Shown here piece after piece: positions 1-9,600 of a stretch of 10,612 bases of DNA (positions within the stretch are counted from its first letter, which is position 1; each line of letters opens with the position of its first letter). Both the position numbers and the translations under genes were made by a program. Source of the stretch: Actinomycetota bacterium (GTDB lineage Bacteria > Actinomycetota > Actinomycetes > S36-B12); NCBI GenBank assembly GCA_027729865.1, contig JAQCBM010000042.1, positions 1 to 10,612 of the forward strand. The letters are read 5' to 3'. Under the pieces are notes generated by a model. That model ran no database searches. It was not told the origin of the DNA and saw only the letters and a program-made list of their open reading frames with translations.

Positions 1-20
1 TGACGCCGCATCGGGAAAGA

Positions 21-54
21 CGATGGGGCCGCACCTGTCGGTGCGACCCCATCG
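21..54 (-). terminator. Strong hairpin terminator downstream of ahcY
   Basis: An inverted repeat has an outer 8-bp stem (21-28 with 47-54), one mismatch (29/46), an inner 6-bp stem (30-35 with 40-45) and a 4-base loop (36-39). It begins 35 bases past the ahcY stop codon. Read on the minus strand it is followed by a short pyrimidine run (TCTTTCCC). This fits an intrinsic terminator for the ahcY transcript. The hairpin is seen directly; termination is inferred. Confidence 0.85.
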
Positions 55-89
55 CGGGAGGCGGTGTTGCTGGTCGTGCGAGTTGAGAC

Positions 90-1547
<1,458 letters not shown>

Positions 1548-1552
1548 TCGTT

Positions 1553-1556
1553 CTCC
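1553..1556 (-). promoter_or_regulatory. Ribosome binding site deciding the ahcY start
   Basis: GGAG on the minus strand, 5 bases upstream of the ATG at 1547. It supports this start over the in-frame ATG at 1703, which would add 52 residues unlike the family. Confidence 0.75.
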
Positions 1557-1596
1557 AGTGATCGTCGGGTTGTGCACTGTGGTGCTCACGACGACA

Positions 1597-1696
1597 GGAG
1601 GGAAGTTCTCGGGTTTGTGGACCCATTTTGAACACGCCGACGCGAGCGTCACGACGGAAACCAGGGCTCCGGGCCATCGGCGACTTGGAGGGAAGT
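1597..1696. repeat. Pair of 10-bp direct repeats (GGAGGGAAGT) in the ahcY leader region
   Basis: The identical 10-mer GGAGGGAAGT occurs on the plus strand at 1597-1606 and 1687-1696, exactly 90 bp apart, on either side of the candidate ahcY promoter. The second copy is flanked by GACTT and AAGTC, making a small inverted repeat (1682-1697). No known regulator is recognised. It could be a paired operator or chance in a G-rich spacer. Confidence 0.4.
1625..1652 (-). promoter_or_regulatory. Candidate sigma-70-type promoter for ahcY
   Basis: On the minus strand GTGACG (1647-1652) and CAAAAT (1625-1630) are separated by 16 bases, each matching four of six positions of the TTGACA/TATAAT consensus. 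It would give a leader of about 70 bases before the ahcY ATG. It sits in the only gap over 100 bp between coding genes in the window. This is a pattern match only. Confidence 0.35.
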
Positions 1697-1716
1697 CTGC
1701 CATGGAAGGCGGCCTC

Positions 1717-1755
1717 GCGCCCAGCGGGCACTCCGGGCGCCCCGATAAGGATCGG
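1717..1755 (-). terminator. Two adjacent hairpins downstream of manA, possible terminator
   Basis: Just past the manA stop on the minus strand lie two inverted repeats: a 5-bp stem with a 4-base loop (1742-1746 with 1751-1755) and a 6-bp GC stem with a 12-base loop (1717-1722 with 1735-1740). There is no T-run after them, which is common for actinobacterial terminators but leaves the call weak. They may end or attenuate the manA transcript before the ahcY promoter. Confidence 0.3.
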
Positions 1756-1769
1756 ATCAGGCTCGAGAG

Positions 1770-2885
1770 TCAGACCGAGATCGCGGCGACCGCCCGGCCG
1801 GAGGTGCGGACCCGGGCGGGCCCCTCCTCGGCGGTGATCGCCACCGCTTGCCCCTGCTCGGCGCTGAGGGTCTGCTCCGCAACGGCGACCTCGCACGAGC
1901 CCTCGATCGCGACGACGAGGCGATAGGTGTTGTTGGTCAATTCGGCCTGCTGGTCGATGACCTGCAGCCAGAACGCCGCGCCGTCCGGGGTGATGGTCCC
2001 GGCGCTGGAGTCAGCGGTGCGGATGAACTGCGCGGGCGTGGTGAAGTCGAGGATCGCCAGCGCGTGGTTGATGAACACCGGCTTGCCGGTCAACCCCAGG
2101 CGCAGCACATTGTCCGAGGAAGTCATCACTTCGAAACCGATCCCACGCACGTAACTGTGCGGAATGCCCGGCGCGAGATAGACCGCATCGCCTGGCGCCA
2201 GGGTGACGAAGTCCAACAGAGGCGTGAGCGCAACTCCGATGTCGTCAGGGAAATCGCGCGCGGCTTGCTCGTACGCCGCGATCTCGTTATCGGTCAGTTG
2301 CCTGCTCAGCGTTCCGGCCTCTTGCGCTGCACGAACGGCATTGGGCAGTTGCCGTGCAAAGTAGCCGGCCTGGTCCTTGCGCTCGACGATCATCTGGATA
2401 GCCGTGTCGCGATTCTTCGAATGCAGTGCCGAAGCGGCCAGGGCCAGTCCCTCAATGCGCTCGATGACCTCCGCTGCATCACCTACCGGGCGCCAACCGA
2501 CGAAGGCATCAAAGGGCTCCAGGGCAAGAAGCACCTCTGCCTTCTCGTAGGGATCGGCCAGGATCTGCGGGCCAGCGATGTGCTGGTCGTCCCACATCTT
2601 TCTTGCGTCGTGCGCATTCGGATGCACCTGCACCGAGAGCGGCTGCGCGGCGGCGAGCACCTTCGCCAGGATCGGCGCCTGATCGTAGGAGAGGTGGTCG
2701 GCCAGGGTGGTCGTTGTTGACTCGTCGTGAACTACGACAGGTGACGGTCCGCTTGGGTGGACACCAAACCACAACTCGGCCTGCGGCTGACCGGAATGTG
2801 CGGTCGCATCCGCGCCGAGCCACGGCGCGAGTCCATCGACCACGCCCCAGGGGTAGTCCTTGACGCTGCCGGCGATGAGGTGCAT
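1770..2885 (-). CDS. manA: Mannose-6-phosphate isomerase, class I (zinc-dependent)
   Basis: This cytosolic cupin-fold enzyme interconverts fructose-6-phosphate and mannose-6-phosphate, the entry to GDP-mannose and mannosylated envelope glycans. The 371-residue protein starts MHLIAGSVKDYPWG, the usual type I N-terminus. The expected zinc ligands are visible: Q86 and H88 in QVHPN, E117 in KAEVLL, and H243 in PGIPHSY. The conserved block SDNVLRLGLT (257-266) carries the catalytic-region arginine R262. KVLAAAQPLS (75-84) is also typical. Its ATG shares one base with the TAA stop of the upstream Trm112-like gene (TAATG), and no clear Shine-Dalgarno precedes it, so translation is probably coupled. 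The phosphomannomutase gene two positions upstream carries out the next pathway step. In Streptomyces I recall an SIS-domain gene between these two; none is present here. Confidence 0.95.
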   Translation of the reverse strand: MHLIAGSVKDYPWGVVDGLAPWLGADATAHSGQPQAELWFGVHPSGPSPVVVHDESTTTTLADHLSYDQAPILAKVLAAAQPLSVQVHPNAHDARKMWDDQHIAGPQILADPYEKAEVLLALEPFDAFVGWRPVGDAAEVIERIEGLALAASALHSKNRDTAIQMIVERKDQAGYFARQLPNAVRAAQEAGTLSRQLTDNEIAAYEQAARDFPDDIGVALTPLLDFVTLAPGDAVYLAPGIPHSYVRGIGFEVMTSSDNVLRLGLTGKPVFINHALAILDFTTPAQFIRTADSSAGTITPDGAAFWLQVIDQQAELTNNTYRLVVAIEGSCEVAVAEQTLSAEQGQAVAITAEEGPARVRTSGRAVAAISV

Positions 2886-3121
2886 TAGCTGGTCGGTTGT
2901 CCGATGCCAGCGTTCCCGATTCCATTCGGCCCGGGCGTTGCTTCATCGAGCAGCATCACCGGAATGCCGTCGCGAACGGGGAAGCGCGAAGCGCACTCGG
3001 TGCACACGACCTCGTTCGTTGCTTCATCTGCTTCGACCGCAGCGTGCTGCGGACACGGACAGGCGAGCACATCCCACAAATGCGGGGACAACCCCAGCGG
3101 AGAGTTCGGGTACTCACTCAT
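2885..3121 (-). CDS. Trm112-like zinc-ribbon protein (UPF0434 type)
   Basis: A 78-residue protein resembling the Trm112/YcaR family: a short helix (LWDVLACP), a Cys-based ribbon, then the hallmark FPVRDGIPVMLLDEA (47-61). Family members are small zinc-binding partners, and Trm112 proper activates methyltransferases; the role of the actinobacterial copy beside mannose genes is not known to me. The cysteines are C21, C23, C40 and C43. The second pair is a normal CxxC, but the first is CxC within CPCPQH rather than the usual CxxC, so H26 might contribute to the metal site. The tail after residue 62 is Gly/Pro/Asn-rich and probably disordered. The start ATG overlaps the pmm stop (ATGA) and has a strong GGAGGA 5 bases upstream, within the end of pmm. 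Its stop overlaps the manA start. Confidence 0.85.
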   Translation of the reverse strand: MSEYPNSPLGLSPHLWDVLACPCPQHAAVEADEATNEVVCTECASRFPVRDGIPVMLLDEATPGPNGIGNAGIGQPTS

Positions 3122-4518
3122 CTGTTTCCTCCACGCATCATCGCCAGAACATCGTCACGCAGTTGCTCCATGGTCGCGTTGTCCTTGGCTTCCACGTTAA
3201 GCCGCAGCAGCGGCTCGGTGTTGCTCGGGCGGACGTTGAACCACCAATCGCCGCCATCCACGGTCAGACCATCCATGTGGTCGGTGGCGACGCCACCCTG
3301 GGCGGCGTAGTGATCTTCGATCTTCGCGGTAATCGCTGCTTGATCGTCCACCTTGGTATTGATCTCCCCCGATGCGGCGTATCGGTCGTACGTGGTGAGC
3401 ATTGAGGACAACGTGGTTCCTTCCGGTGCGCCACCGAGCGCAGCGAGCGCGTGCATCGCGGCGAGCATTCCCGAATCCGCACGCCAGAAGTCACGGAAGT
3501 AGAAGTGACCTGAGTGCTCACCGCCGAACACCGCATCGGTTTCGGCCATCGTGCCCTTGATAAAGGAGTGGCCCACGCGGGTCTTGACCGGGGTGCCTCC
3601 GTTCTCGATCACCACCTCGGGAACCGACTTCGAGGTGATCAGGTTGTGGATGATCGTCGAACCGGGGTGCTTGGCGAGTTCACGATCGGCAATCAACGCG
3701 GTGAGCGTGGAGGGGCTGACCACATCGCCGTTCTCATCGACCACGAAGCAACGGTCGGCATCGCCATCGAAGGCCAGACCGATATCGGCACCGCTCTCGC
3801 GGACCCGCGCCTGGATGTCGACCAAGTTCGCCGGTTCGATCGGGTTGGCCTCGTGGTTGGGGAACGTGCCGTCGAGCTCGAAGTACATGGCATCGATATC
3901 CAGCGGCAGCGACGGCAGCCCGGCTTCGTCGGACAAGACCGCCGGAACGGTGTAACCCGCCATGCCGTTGCCAGCATCGACCACCACTTTGAGTCGGCGG
4001 ATACCGGAGATGTCAACGAGATCGCGCAGGTACTGCGCATAACCGGCGAGGGTGTCGTCATTGCGAACCTGGCCGATCGGACCGTCAAACGCGGGAACGC
4101 CATCTTCGATCATGTTCCGGATTTCGCGCAGCCCTGAGTCTTGCCCCACCGGGGCAGCGCCCACCTTGCACAACTTGATGCCGTTGTATTCAGCGGGGTT
4201 GTGGCTCGCGGTGAACATCGCACCTGGCAAGCCCATCGAACCGGAGGCGAAGTACAGGCCATCGGTGCTGCACAGCCCGATCAGGACCACATCGCAGCCC
4301 TGCTCACGCACACCTTGGGCGAAACTCGCGACCAGATCCGGCCCTGAAGGACGCATGTCATGTCCGATGACTACCGCGCCCGGGCCACCATCACTGGCTC
4401 GAACGCCGAGGACATTGACGCATGCCGCACCGACATCGTGCGCAAGATCCTCATCCAGTTGATCGGGATAGATCCCGCGGACGTCGTAAGCCTTGATGAT
4501 CGAATCGAGATCGCGCAC
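3118..4518 (-). CDS. manB: Phosphomannomutase / phosphoglucomutase
   Basis: This alpha-D-phosphohexomutase converts mannose-6-phosphate to mannose-1-phosphate (and often glucose-6- to glucose-1-phosphate) through an enzyme phosphoserine. The 466-residue protein has all four family landmarks: TASHNPAEYNG with phosphoserine S105; the magnesium loop DGDADR (251-256; D251, D253, D255); the sugar-specificity loop GGEHSGH (332-338); and the phosphate-binding VRPSNTEP (429-436). The GEHSG form is that of the dual PMM/PGM group, so activity on both sugars is possible. The start is a GTG at 4518; an in-frame stop at 4528-4530 leaves no earlier start, and the reading MRDLDSIIKAYDVRG fits the family N-terminus. 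There is no obvious Shine-Dalgarno. It follows the DUF3499 gene by 34 bp and overlaps the Trm112-like gene by 4 bp. With manA it supplies mannose-1-phosphate. Confidence 0.95.
   Translation of the reverse strand: MRDLDSIIKAYDVRGIYPDQLDEDLAHDVGAACVNVLGVRASDGGPGAVVIGHDMRPSGPDLVASFAQGVREQGCDVVLIGLCSTDGLYFASGSMGLPGAMFTASHNPAEYNGIKLCKVGAAPVGQDSGLREIRNMIEDGVPAFDGPIGQVRNDDTLAGYAQYLRDLVDISGIRRLKVVVDAGNGMAGYTVPAVLSDEAGLPSLPLDIDAMYFELDGTFPNHEANPIEPANLVDIQARVRESGADIGLAFDGDADRCFVVDENGDVVSPSTLTALIADRELAKHPGSTIIHNLITSKSVPEVVIENGGTPVKTRVGHSFIKGTMAETDAVFGGEHSGHFYFRDFWRADSGMLAAMHALAALGGAPEGTTLSSMLTTYDRYAASGEINTKVDDQAAITAKIEDHYAAQGGVATDHMDGLTVDGGDWWFNVRPSNTEPLLRLNVEAKDNATMEQLRDDVLAMMRGGNR
3127..3132 (-). promoter_or_regulatory. 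Ribosome binding site of the Trm112-like gene, inside the end of manB
   Basis: GGAGGA on the minus strand, 5 bases before the ATG at 3121, overlapping codons for the C-terminal Arg-Gly-Gly-Asn of the mutase. It fixes the start of the small gene and shows it is translated independently as well as by overlap. Confidence 0.75.
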
Positions 4519-4552
4519 CCGGCAAGGCTATCGGCGAATCACCGCAGCCGGC

Positions 4553-5074
4553 TCACCACAACCGTTCATGATCGAACGGTTCATCCATCGATGACCGGTA
4601 GCCGGGCTCAGTCGGTGCAGGAGCAGGCGCAGGAGCCGGTGCTGGCGTCGGTGAGGAAGGTTCGATCCTCGTAGGTTCGGGGGCGCTCATCTCAGGGAAG
4701 TCCACCCGCGAAACGTCGGGGACCACACGAAGGTGCCCACGTCGCACGCCCTCAATCTCCTCGCCAGGTTCGACATTCACCTCGGGTGCGTACCGCGGCT
4801 TGGCGGCCTCCCGGACGGCGTTGGCAAGAGCTTCAAGATCATCCGTGCTCGGCTTTAGTGCATCAGGATCAGGAGTGATGCGCACAACTTCCCAACCTTT
4901 GGGTGCTGTGAGCCGATCGCTGTGCATCTGGCACAGGTCGTAACAGTGCGGCTCAGCGTAGGTCGCGAGCGGGCCGACCACCGCCGTTGAGTCGGCATAG
5001 ACGTACGTCAGCGTCGATACCGCTGATTGGGTGCACGACGGCTTGGAACAACGGCGTCGACTCACGCTGGGCAC
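4553..5074 (-). CDS. DUF3499 family protein (putative Cys/His metal-binding, function unknown)
   Basis: A 173-residue protein whose first 65 residues match the actinobacterial DUF3499 family as I recall it (CSxxxC, LTYVYADSTAVVGPLATYAEPH, DLC, RLTAPKGWEVVR). Candidate metal ligands are C9, C14, C44, C48 and H51 (HCYDLCQMH), suggesting a small zinc site; this is inferred. Residues 74-93 form a likely helix, followed by an acidic stretch and a low-complexity tail with five Pro-Ala repeats (144-154). There is no membrane segment or signal peptide, so it is probably cytosolic. The start is taken as GTG 5074, with GTG 5065 (codon 4) as an alternative; neither has a good Shine-Dalgarno, and the family's conserved region begins only at RRRC. 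It lies 61 bp after the DUF5719-like gene and 34 bp before manB. The function is unknown; its place next to mannose genes is shared with other actinobacteria. Confidence 0.85.
   Translation of the reverse strand: MPSVSRRRCSKPSCTQSAVSTLTYVYADSTAVVGPLATYAEPHCYDLCQMHSDRLTAPKGWEVVRITPDPDALKPSTDDLEALANAVREAAKPRYAPEVNVEPGEEIEGVRRGHLRVVPDVSRVDFPEMSAPEPTRIEPSSPTPAPAPAPAPAPTEPGYRSSMDEPFDHERLW
4560..4581. repeat. 8-bp inverted repeat at the end of the DUF3499 gene, upstream of manB
   Basis: AACCGTTC (minus strand, 4574-4581) pairs perfectly with 4560-4567 around a 6-base loop. It lies within the last eight codons of the DUF3499 gene, 41 bases before the manB GTG. No T-run follows, so it is not an obvious terminator. 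A second, bulged stem (4578-4596) shares bases with it, so two alternative folds are possible. It could be an RNA structure affecting manB translation, an operator, or chance within coding sequence. Confidence 0.45.
4613..4645 (-). repeat. Pro-Ala dipeptide repeat tract in the DUF3499 gene
   Basis: This stretch encodes residues 144-154, an uninterrupted alternation of Pro and Ala (five PA units plus a final Pro). Codons vary between units, so it is a protein-level linker rather than a clean DNA microsatellite. It separates the conserved domain from a short acidic C-terminus. Confidence 0.8.
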
Positions 5075-5117
5075 GCTAGTGCGATCTTCGCGCGCACGGA
5101 AGTAGCCGCGCCGGAAT

Positions 5118-5132
5118 CCGCATCGGTTGCGG
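5118..5132 (-). other. Short hairpin in the 61-bp gap between the DUF5719-like and DUF3499 genes
   Basis: A 5-bp stem (5118-5122 with 5128-5132) with a 5-base loop lies just past the DUF5719-like stop. It is too small to call a terminator. I see no convincing promoter in the gap (5075-5135), so read-through from the upstream genes is the simplest view. Confidence 0.2.
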
Positions 5133-5135
5133 CGG

Positions 5136-6698
5136 TTATCGAATGGCCACCGCTGCGTCCGGCACCGCAGCGGGCACCGGCACTCGTACCCGAAGTGGCT
5201 TCCACGGATAACCCGTGATCAGATCACCGAACCTGGACCTCTCGCGCACGCGGTGCGCGGCGAGCACCGGGCCTGAACCGGCAACCGGAGTGATCACGCC
5301 GGTGAACCAATCCACATCGCTCGGCGGCTCGAAGGTGATGACGCGAACTTCACCAGCCGGCACCGAAACCCGCACCGGCTCGGTTGCCTGCGCCACTTCC
5401 TTGCCTCCGCGGAACGGCAGCATGGTGATCTCGACTTCCACTGACGTTGATGGTGCGGAGATCTGGAGTTTCACGTCTGTCGCGGCACGCACCGGAAGGC
5501 CGGTCACGGCCGAAGGTCCGGTGAACGGTTGCGCACCGGCAGTGAAGGACGCCTCGTTTTGCACATTCCGTCCACCAAAGAACTGCCGCATACCGGCAAC
5601 GATCGGTTGATCCGACGTTAGTTCCAGCGTGGCCGGCAGCACGCCGTCGGGAGTGGCAGGAAGCGCAGGGGTCATGTCGAGCGTGGTCACCGCACCCGCG
5701 GGAACGATGATGCTGCCGCGCTCGAACGGTGCGTAGCTGCCATCTTGAGCAAGCACACGAACCGACACGATGGCGTCGTTCTCCGTGGTTGAGACAAGCG
5801 AGAGAACTCGCGCACCATCTCCGGCCAGGATGCCGGGCACATAAACCGTGGTGGCCGGTTCGGCTGCCGCCGGGATCCAGTCGGTGCCCACCACGTCCAA
5901 TCCCACGCGTTGTTCATCGTTGACCGAAGCGCCCACGCGACCGGAACGAGCGATGACGTGGAAGGCCGTGCCGTTGACGCCCGGCGCCACCTCATCGAGG
6001 CGAACGATGATCCGGTCTTGACCCGGGACAACCAGACCGCGCGTGGTGGGTGTCTCGATTTCTCCCTCGGGGCCGTGGACGATCACGTCCACGATGGCCG
6101 AGGTGACGTCGGGGTTCACCAGAACTACGCGGGTCACACGACCGGCAACCGCACCGCCGCCAACGAACCAGAAGTCCGAGGCTGCTGGTGCGCAGGCGGT
6201 ACTCGCCATCCCTCGGGATCGACCACTGGGGGCTCTGCCCCACTGGTCGGCAACCAACCCAGGGGCCAAAGCACCCTCGCCGTACGCCTCGATCGCGGGC
6301 AACTTCGACCCGAACGCCTCGATCTGCCCTTGCTCACCTGGACGCGCAAGGTTCGAACTGGCGGATTCGGCGCCCGGCAACGTTCGTAGTCCGGCCTCAC
6401 CGTCGCCACTTTGACCGACTTGACCGGGAATCACCGCGCCGGTGACCCGAACCCCGAGATTGCCTCCGGTGCCCGGTTCGGGACACAGAAGCACACTCGA
6501 GCGGATCGGTTCGGCAGCAACCGTCGCTTCCTGCGGCGGCGCAGGCTGAGCCTGAATCAACTGACCCAGCCCCACCACAAGTGCGATGACGGCCACGACG
6601 ACAACCGGTACCTGCCAGCGCGGGCGTTGCTTGTTCCCGGTAACAGATTCGTGCGCGGCCACCGGTTCGCTCGCATCGAAGGCGTTCTCATCACTCAT
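5136..6698 (-). CDS. DUF5719-like exported, membrane-anchored protein
   Basis: A 520-residue protein with a cytosolic N-terminus of about 28 residues, one hydrophobic segment (about 29-48, QVPVVVVAVIALVVGLG) and a large extracytoplasmic part. That part is rich in short beta-type repeats of the form VVLVNP, VDVIVHG and VSVRVLAQDG, as expected for stacked beta-sandwich domains. Two cysteines (C72, C169) could form a disulfide outside the cell. The stretch around C169 with SDFWFVGGGAVAG resembles the DUF5719 proteins I recall next to the same glycosyltransferase in Streptomyces; the assignment rests on that and on position. No catalytic motif is recognised. Its ATG lies 8 bp inside the glycosyltransferase gene (ATGAGTGA carries both start and stop), with a GAGGTGAG ribosome site just upstream, so the two are translationally coupled and probably act together at the membrane. 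The function is unknown; a glycan-binding or assembly partner is the best guess. Confidence 0.8.
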   Translation of the reverse strand: MSDENAFDASEPVAAHESVTGNKQRPRWQVPVVVVAVIALVVGLGQLIQAQPAPPQEATVAAEPIRSSVLLCPEPGTGGNLGVRVTGAVIPGQVGQSGDGEAGLRTLPGAESASSNLARPGEQGQIEAFGSKLPAIEAYGEGALAPGLVADQWGRAPSGRSRGMASTACAPAASDFWFVGGGAVAGRVTRVVLVNPDVTSAIVDVIVHGPEGEIETPTTRGLVVPGQDRIIVRLDEVAPGVNGTAFHVIARSGRVGASVNDEQRVGLDVVGTDWIPAAAEPATTVYVPGILAGDGARVLSLVSTTENDAIVSVRVLAQDGSYAPFERGSIIVPAGAVTTLDMTPALPATPDGVLPATLELTSDQPIVAGMRQFFGGRNVQNEASFTAGAQPFTGPSAVTGLPVRAATDVKLQISAPSTSVEVEITMLPFRGGKEVAQATEPVRVSVPAGEVRVITFEPPSDVDWFTGVITPVAGSGPVLAAHRVRERSRFGDLITGYPWKPLRVRVPVPAAVPDAAVAIR

Positions 6699-9600
6699 GC
6701 GCGCTCACCTCTTCCGCAATGGCTCCGGGGAGTCCCTGGTCAACGTCGTCTGGATCGGGATCGACAACTCGACGTTCCGGTAGCGCGACAACGATCAGGG
6801 CGATGATCACAATGAGTTGGAACAGCAGCCACAGGCGGCGCGGTCCGTCGTCGAACACGACCTCCACCTCGGCTGTGGCCTGATCGATAGGAACGACGAA
6901 CGACGACGACCAATCCAACGAAGCATCGAGGGCTGCCGGCGCAAGCTGCCCACCATCGATGGACGCTCGCCAATTCGAGTCCGCCGTTGCACCGACCCAC
7001 AAAACGCGCGAGCCAGGAGGCAGATCGAGTGCGGCGGGCAAGCGTTGCTGCACGTATGGATCGGTACCGAGCGTGCCCGGTTGAGCAACATCGAGTGCCA
7101 CGGGAACGAACTCACCATTCGCCGTGTTGACATCCCACACCTGGGCTCGCGATGTCACGCCACCGATACGCCAGAGCACTTCACCCTCAGCGCTGGAGAG
7201 CCGGCGCAGACCCGGCTGGGAGTCCAAAGACGGCACGATCGACCTCGATGAACCCGATGCCAGTTTCACGTAGCGCACGCCATAGCTGCGCAATGCGTCC
7301 ACCTCACCGCCACCGCGACCGGAAGCCAGCGCTGCGACGAATTCATCGATGCCTTGCCACACCGAAGCGGGGGGTGCGGTCTCGGCATCGCCCAACGCCA
7401 GGGCCGAACCACCAAGGAGGGTGTAGCGAACCACTCCCTGTCCGTTGTCGGACAGCACGAGGGTGCGCGGAGCCTGCGGTCCGTTTGCTTCAGCCGCGAC
7501 GAACGCGGGAACGTCGGTGCGCGGAGCCCGAACCACCACCGTGTCGGTTCCAGGTATCCACCATGCGGCCGCCACGATCGGCGCGATGAGAGCAGCTATT
7601 GCTGCGATCGCAGCAAGTGGTTGACCCAACGAGAAGTCCTGACCGGCGAACCTCTCGCGCAAACCCTCCACGGCAACGGCACTCGCGGCGATCATCGCCA
7701 GTCCCAACACCAACGTCATGGGTCCAGGCCATGGTCGCACCTCCACCAGTCCACCGGGAGGCGTGATCAGTACGAGGGACTGCGCAACGCCCACCACGAG
7801 AGCGAACAAGCCGAGCACCCACCACGCTCCGACGATCGGCAAGGTGTCACGGCGGAACAGCGCCACGAAGGAGGCGAATACCAGCCCCGCTGTGACCCAC
7901 AACGGGTTCATCCCCGGACCACCAGGATGCAGCAACAAGATATCCAGCGGACGAAGGTTCGGATCGACGATCCCAGGAATGTCAAGACCCGGCTCCAACA
8001 GGAAAAGGCTCGGATTGGTCACCAGGTGCAGCGTCCACGGCATCAACGCAAGCAAAGGCACCAGCATCGCGATCGCAAAGCGCACCAGGATTCCCCAGGC
8101 CTGCGACCCCAGGCGACGCCAGGCAAGGACCGATGCGCCGATCGCGATGACCACACCGATCAGCCATACGACCGGGGTCGCGGCCAAGATGACCGACATC
8201 AGTAGCGCTGTGCCGCCCGCACGCCGGATGGTTCCCGATCGACGAGACAAACGAACGCCCGACCGGATCGCGAAGGGCAGCACAGCTGCGGTGATGAGCG
8301 TTCCGATGCGCCCTTGTTCGACGGCGCCGGTCATGGCCGGCAGCAGCGCGTAGGCAGCACCCATCCACATGCGGATGAACTTGCTGCGCACCATTCCGCG
8401 GGCGGCGAAGTAGGCGCTCCATCCGGCAATCGGAACTGCAAGCAACACGATGAGATTCATCGCCCAATCGGCGTTACCGAAGAGCACCGATGCGATCGTT
8501 CCCACCACGATCAAGTACGGGGCGGCCGGAGTACTGGATCCGGGACCCACATCGTGCCAAGCGCGGACATAGGTCGACCACACATCGCTTGCCCCCGGGG
8601 GCACCGGCAGAAGTGCGCCACCTTGCAGGACGCCTTCGCCCCACCACAGTGCCCGAGTGGCGATCACGGCGACGATAAGCAGTATCAATGTGATCAGGAC
8701 GCTTGGCTTGAGCAGGATCCGGCGGATGAACTTGTTCGAGTCATCCGGCAAAAACGCGGCCTCTTCATCGATCGGCCCGGATTCCAAAGCGCTGATAGAT
8801 GGCGACGAAGCCGCCGAGCTCGTGGTGAGCAAACCAGCGATTGCTTCGCCGGCGGCACGCAATTGATCGACGGTGCTCGGACGCAGGGACCGGGTGACGC
8901 CGGAGGACTCGATGCTTGTGCGGGCTATTGCCCGACGCGACGCAGATAGCCTTCCGGGTCGCGCCGCAACGGATCCCACTGCACCGATTTCTTCGCGAGC
9001 AGCGCGCAGATCCTTGCCAATCAGATAGACGACCGCTCGAATCAGGCTGCCGAGGAAGAGTCGGACCGCGAGGAAGGGAGCGAGCGGCGCGGGTGCCTGC
9101 GCCAATAGAACGCGGACAGCAGCTTCGCGGTCGGCGCGGTGGGGTCGTAGATCGGTGTGGCGACGACCATGCGCCGACGCTTCCCGGTGGTGGATGACCG
9201 CATCGGTGGCCACGATCACTCGGCCGCCTGCGCGGTGCACTCGCCAACACAGATCGAGGTCGTCTCGAAATAGTGGGAGGTTGGGGTCGAACCCACCAAG
9301 TTGATCCCACACATCACGCCGAACCAACATGCCCGCCGAACTCACCGCGAGAACATCGCGATCACCATCATGTTGGCCTTGGTCATGCTCACGACGCTCG
9401 AGCCCGGTGACTCGACGACCATCTGCGTTGATCGTCACGCCTACCTCGAGCAGCAGCCGTCGATCGTGCCACCCGAGCACCTTGGGACCTACAACAACCG
9501 CTGATGGTTGGTTGTCTGCAGCATCCAGCAGTGCTTCCAAGCAGCGCGCATCCGGTGCGCTGTCGTCGTGCAGCAGCCACACCCACTCGATGACGTCGTC

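Noticed and set aside
1548..1703. 52-codon N-terminal extension of AhcY from the ATG at 1703
   Set aside because: The extension is unlike the family, covers the candidate promoter and leader, and the internal ATG at 1547 has a well-placed GGAG.
1548..1769. SAH or SAM riboswitch upstream of ahcY
   Set aside because: I looked for the conserved GAGGAGCGCTGC-type core of SAH riboswitches and for SAM-I/IV core patterns by eye and found neither. A covariance search would settle it.
1848..2720. 290-codon open frame on the plus strand opposite manA
   Set aside because: The manA frame carries every zinc ligand and family motif. The opposite frame shows none and has no ribosome site.
7354..8205. 283-codon open frame on the plus strand opposite the glycosyltransferase membrane region
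   Set aside because: Its His-, Arg- and Gln-rich composition is what the complement of membrane-helix codons gives. There is no domain or start signal.
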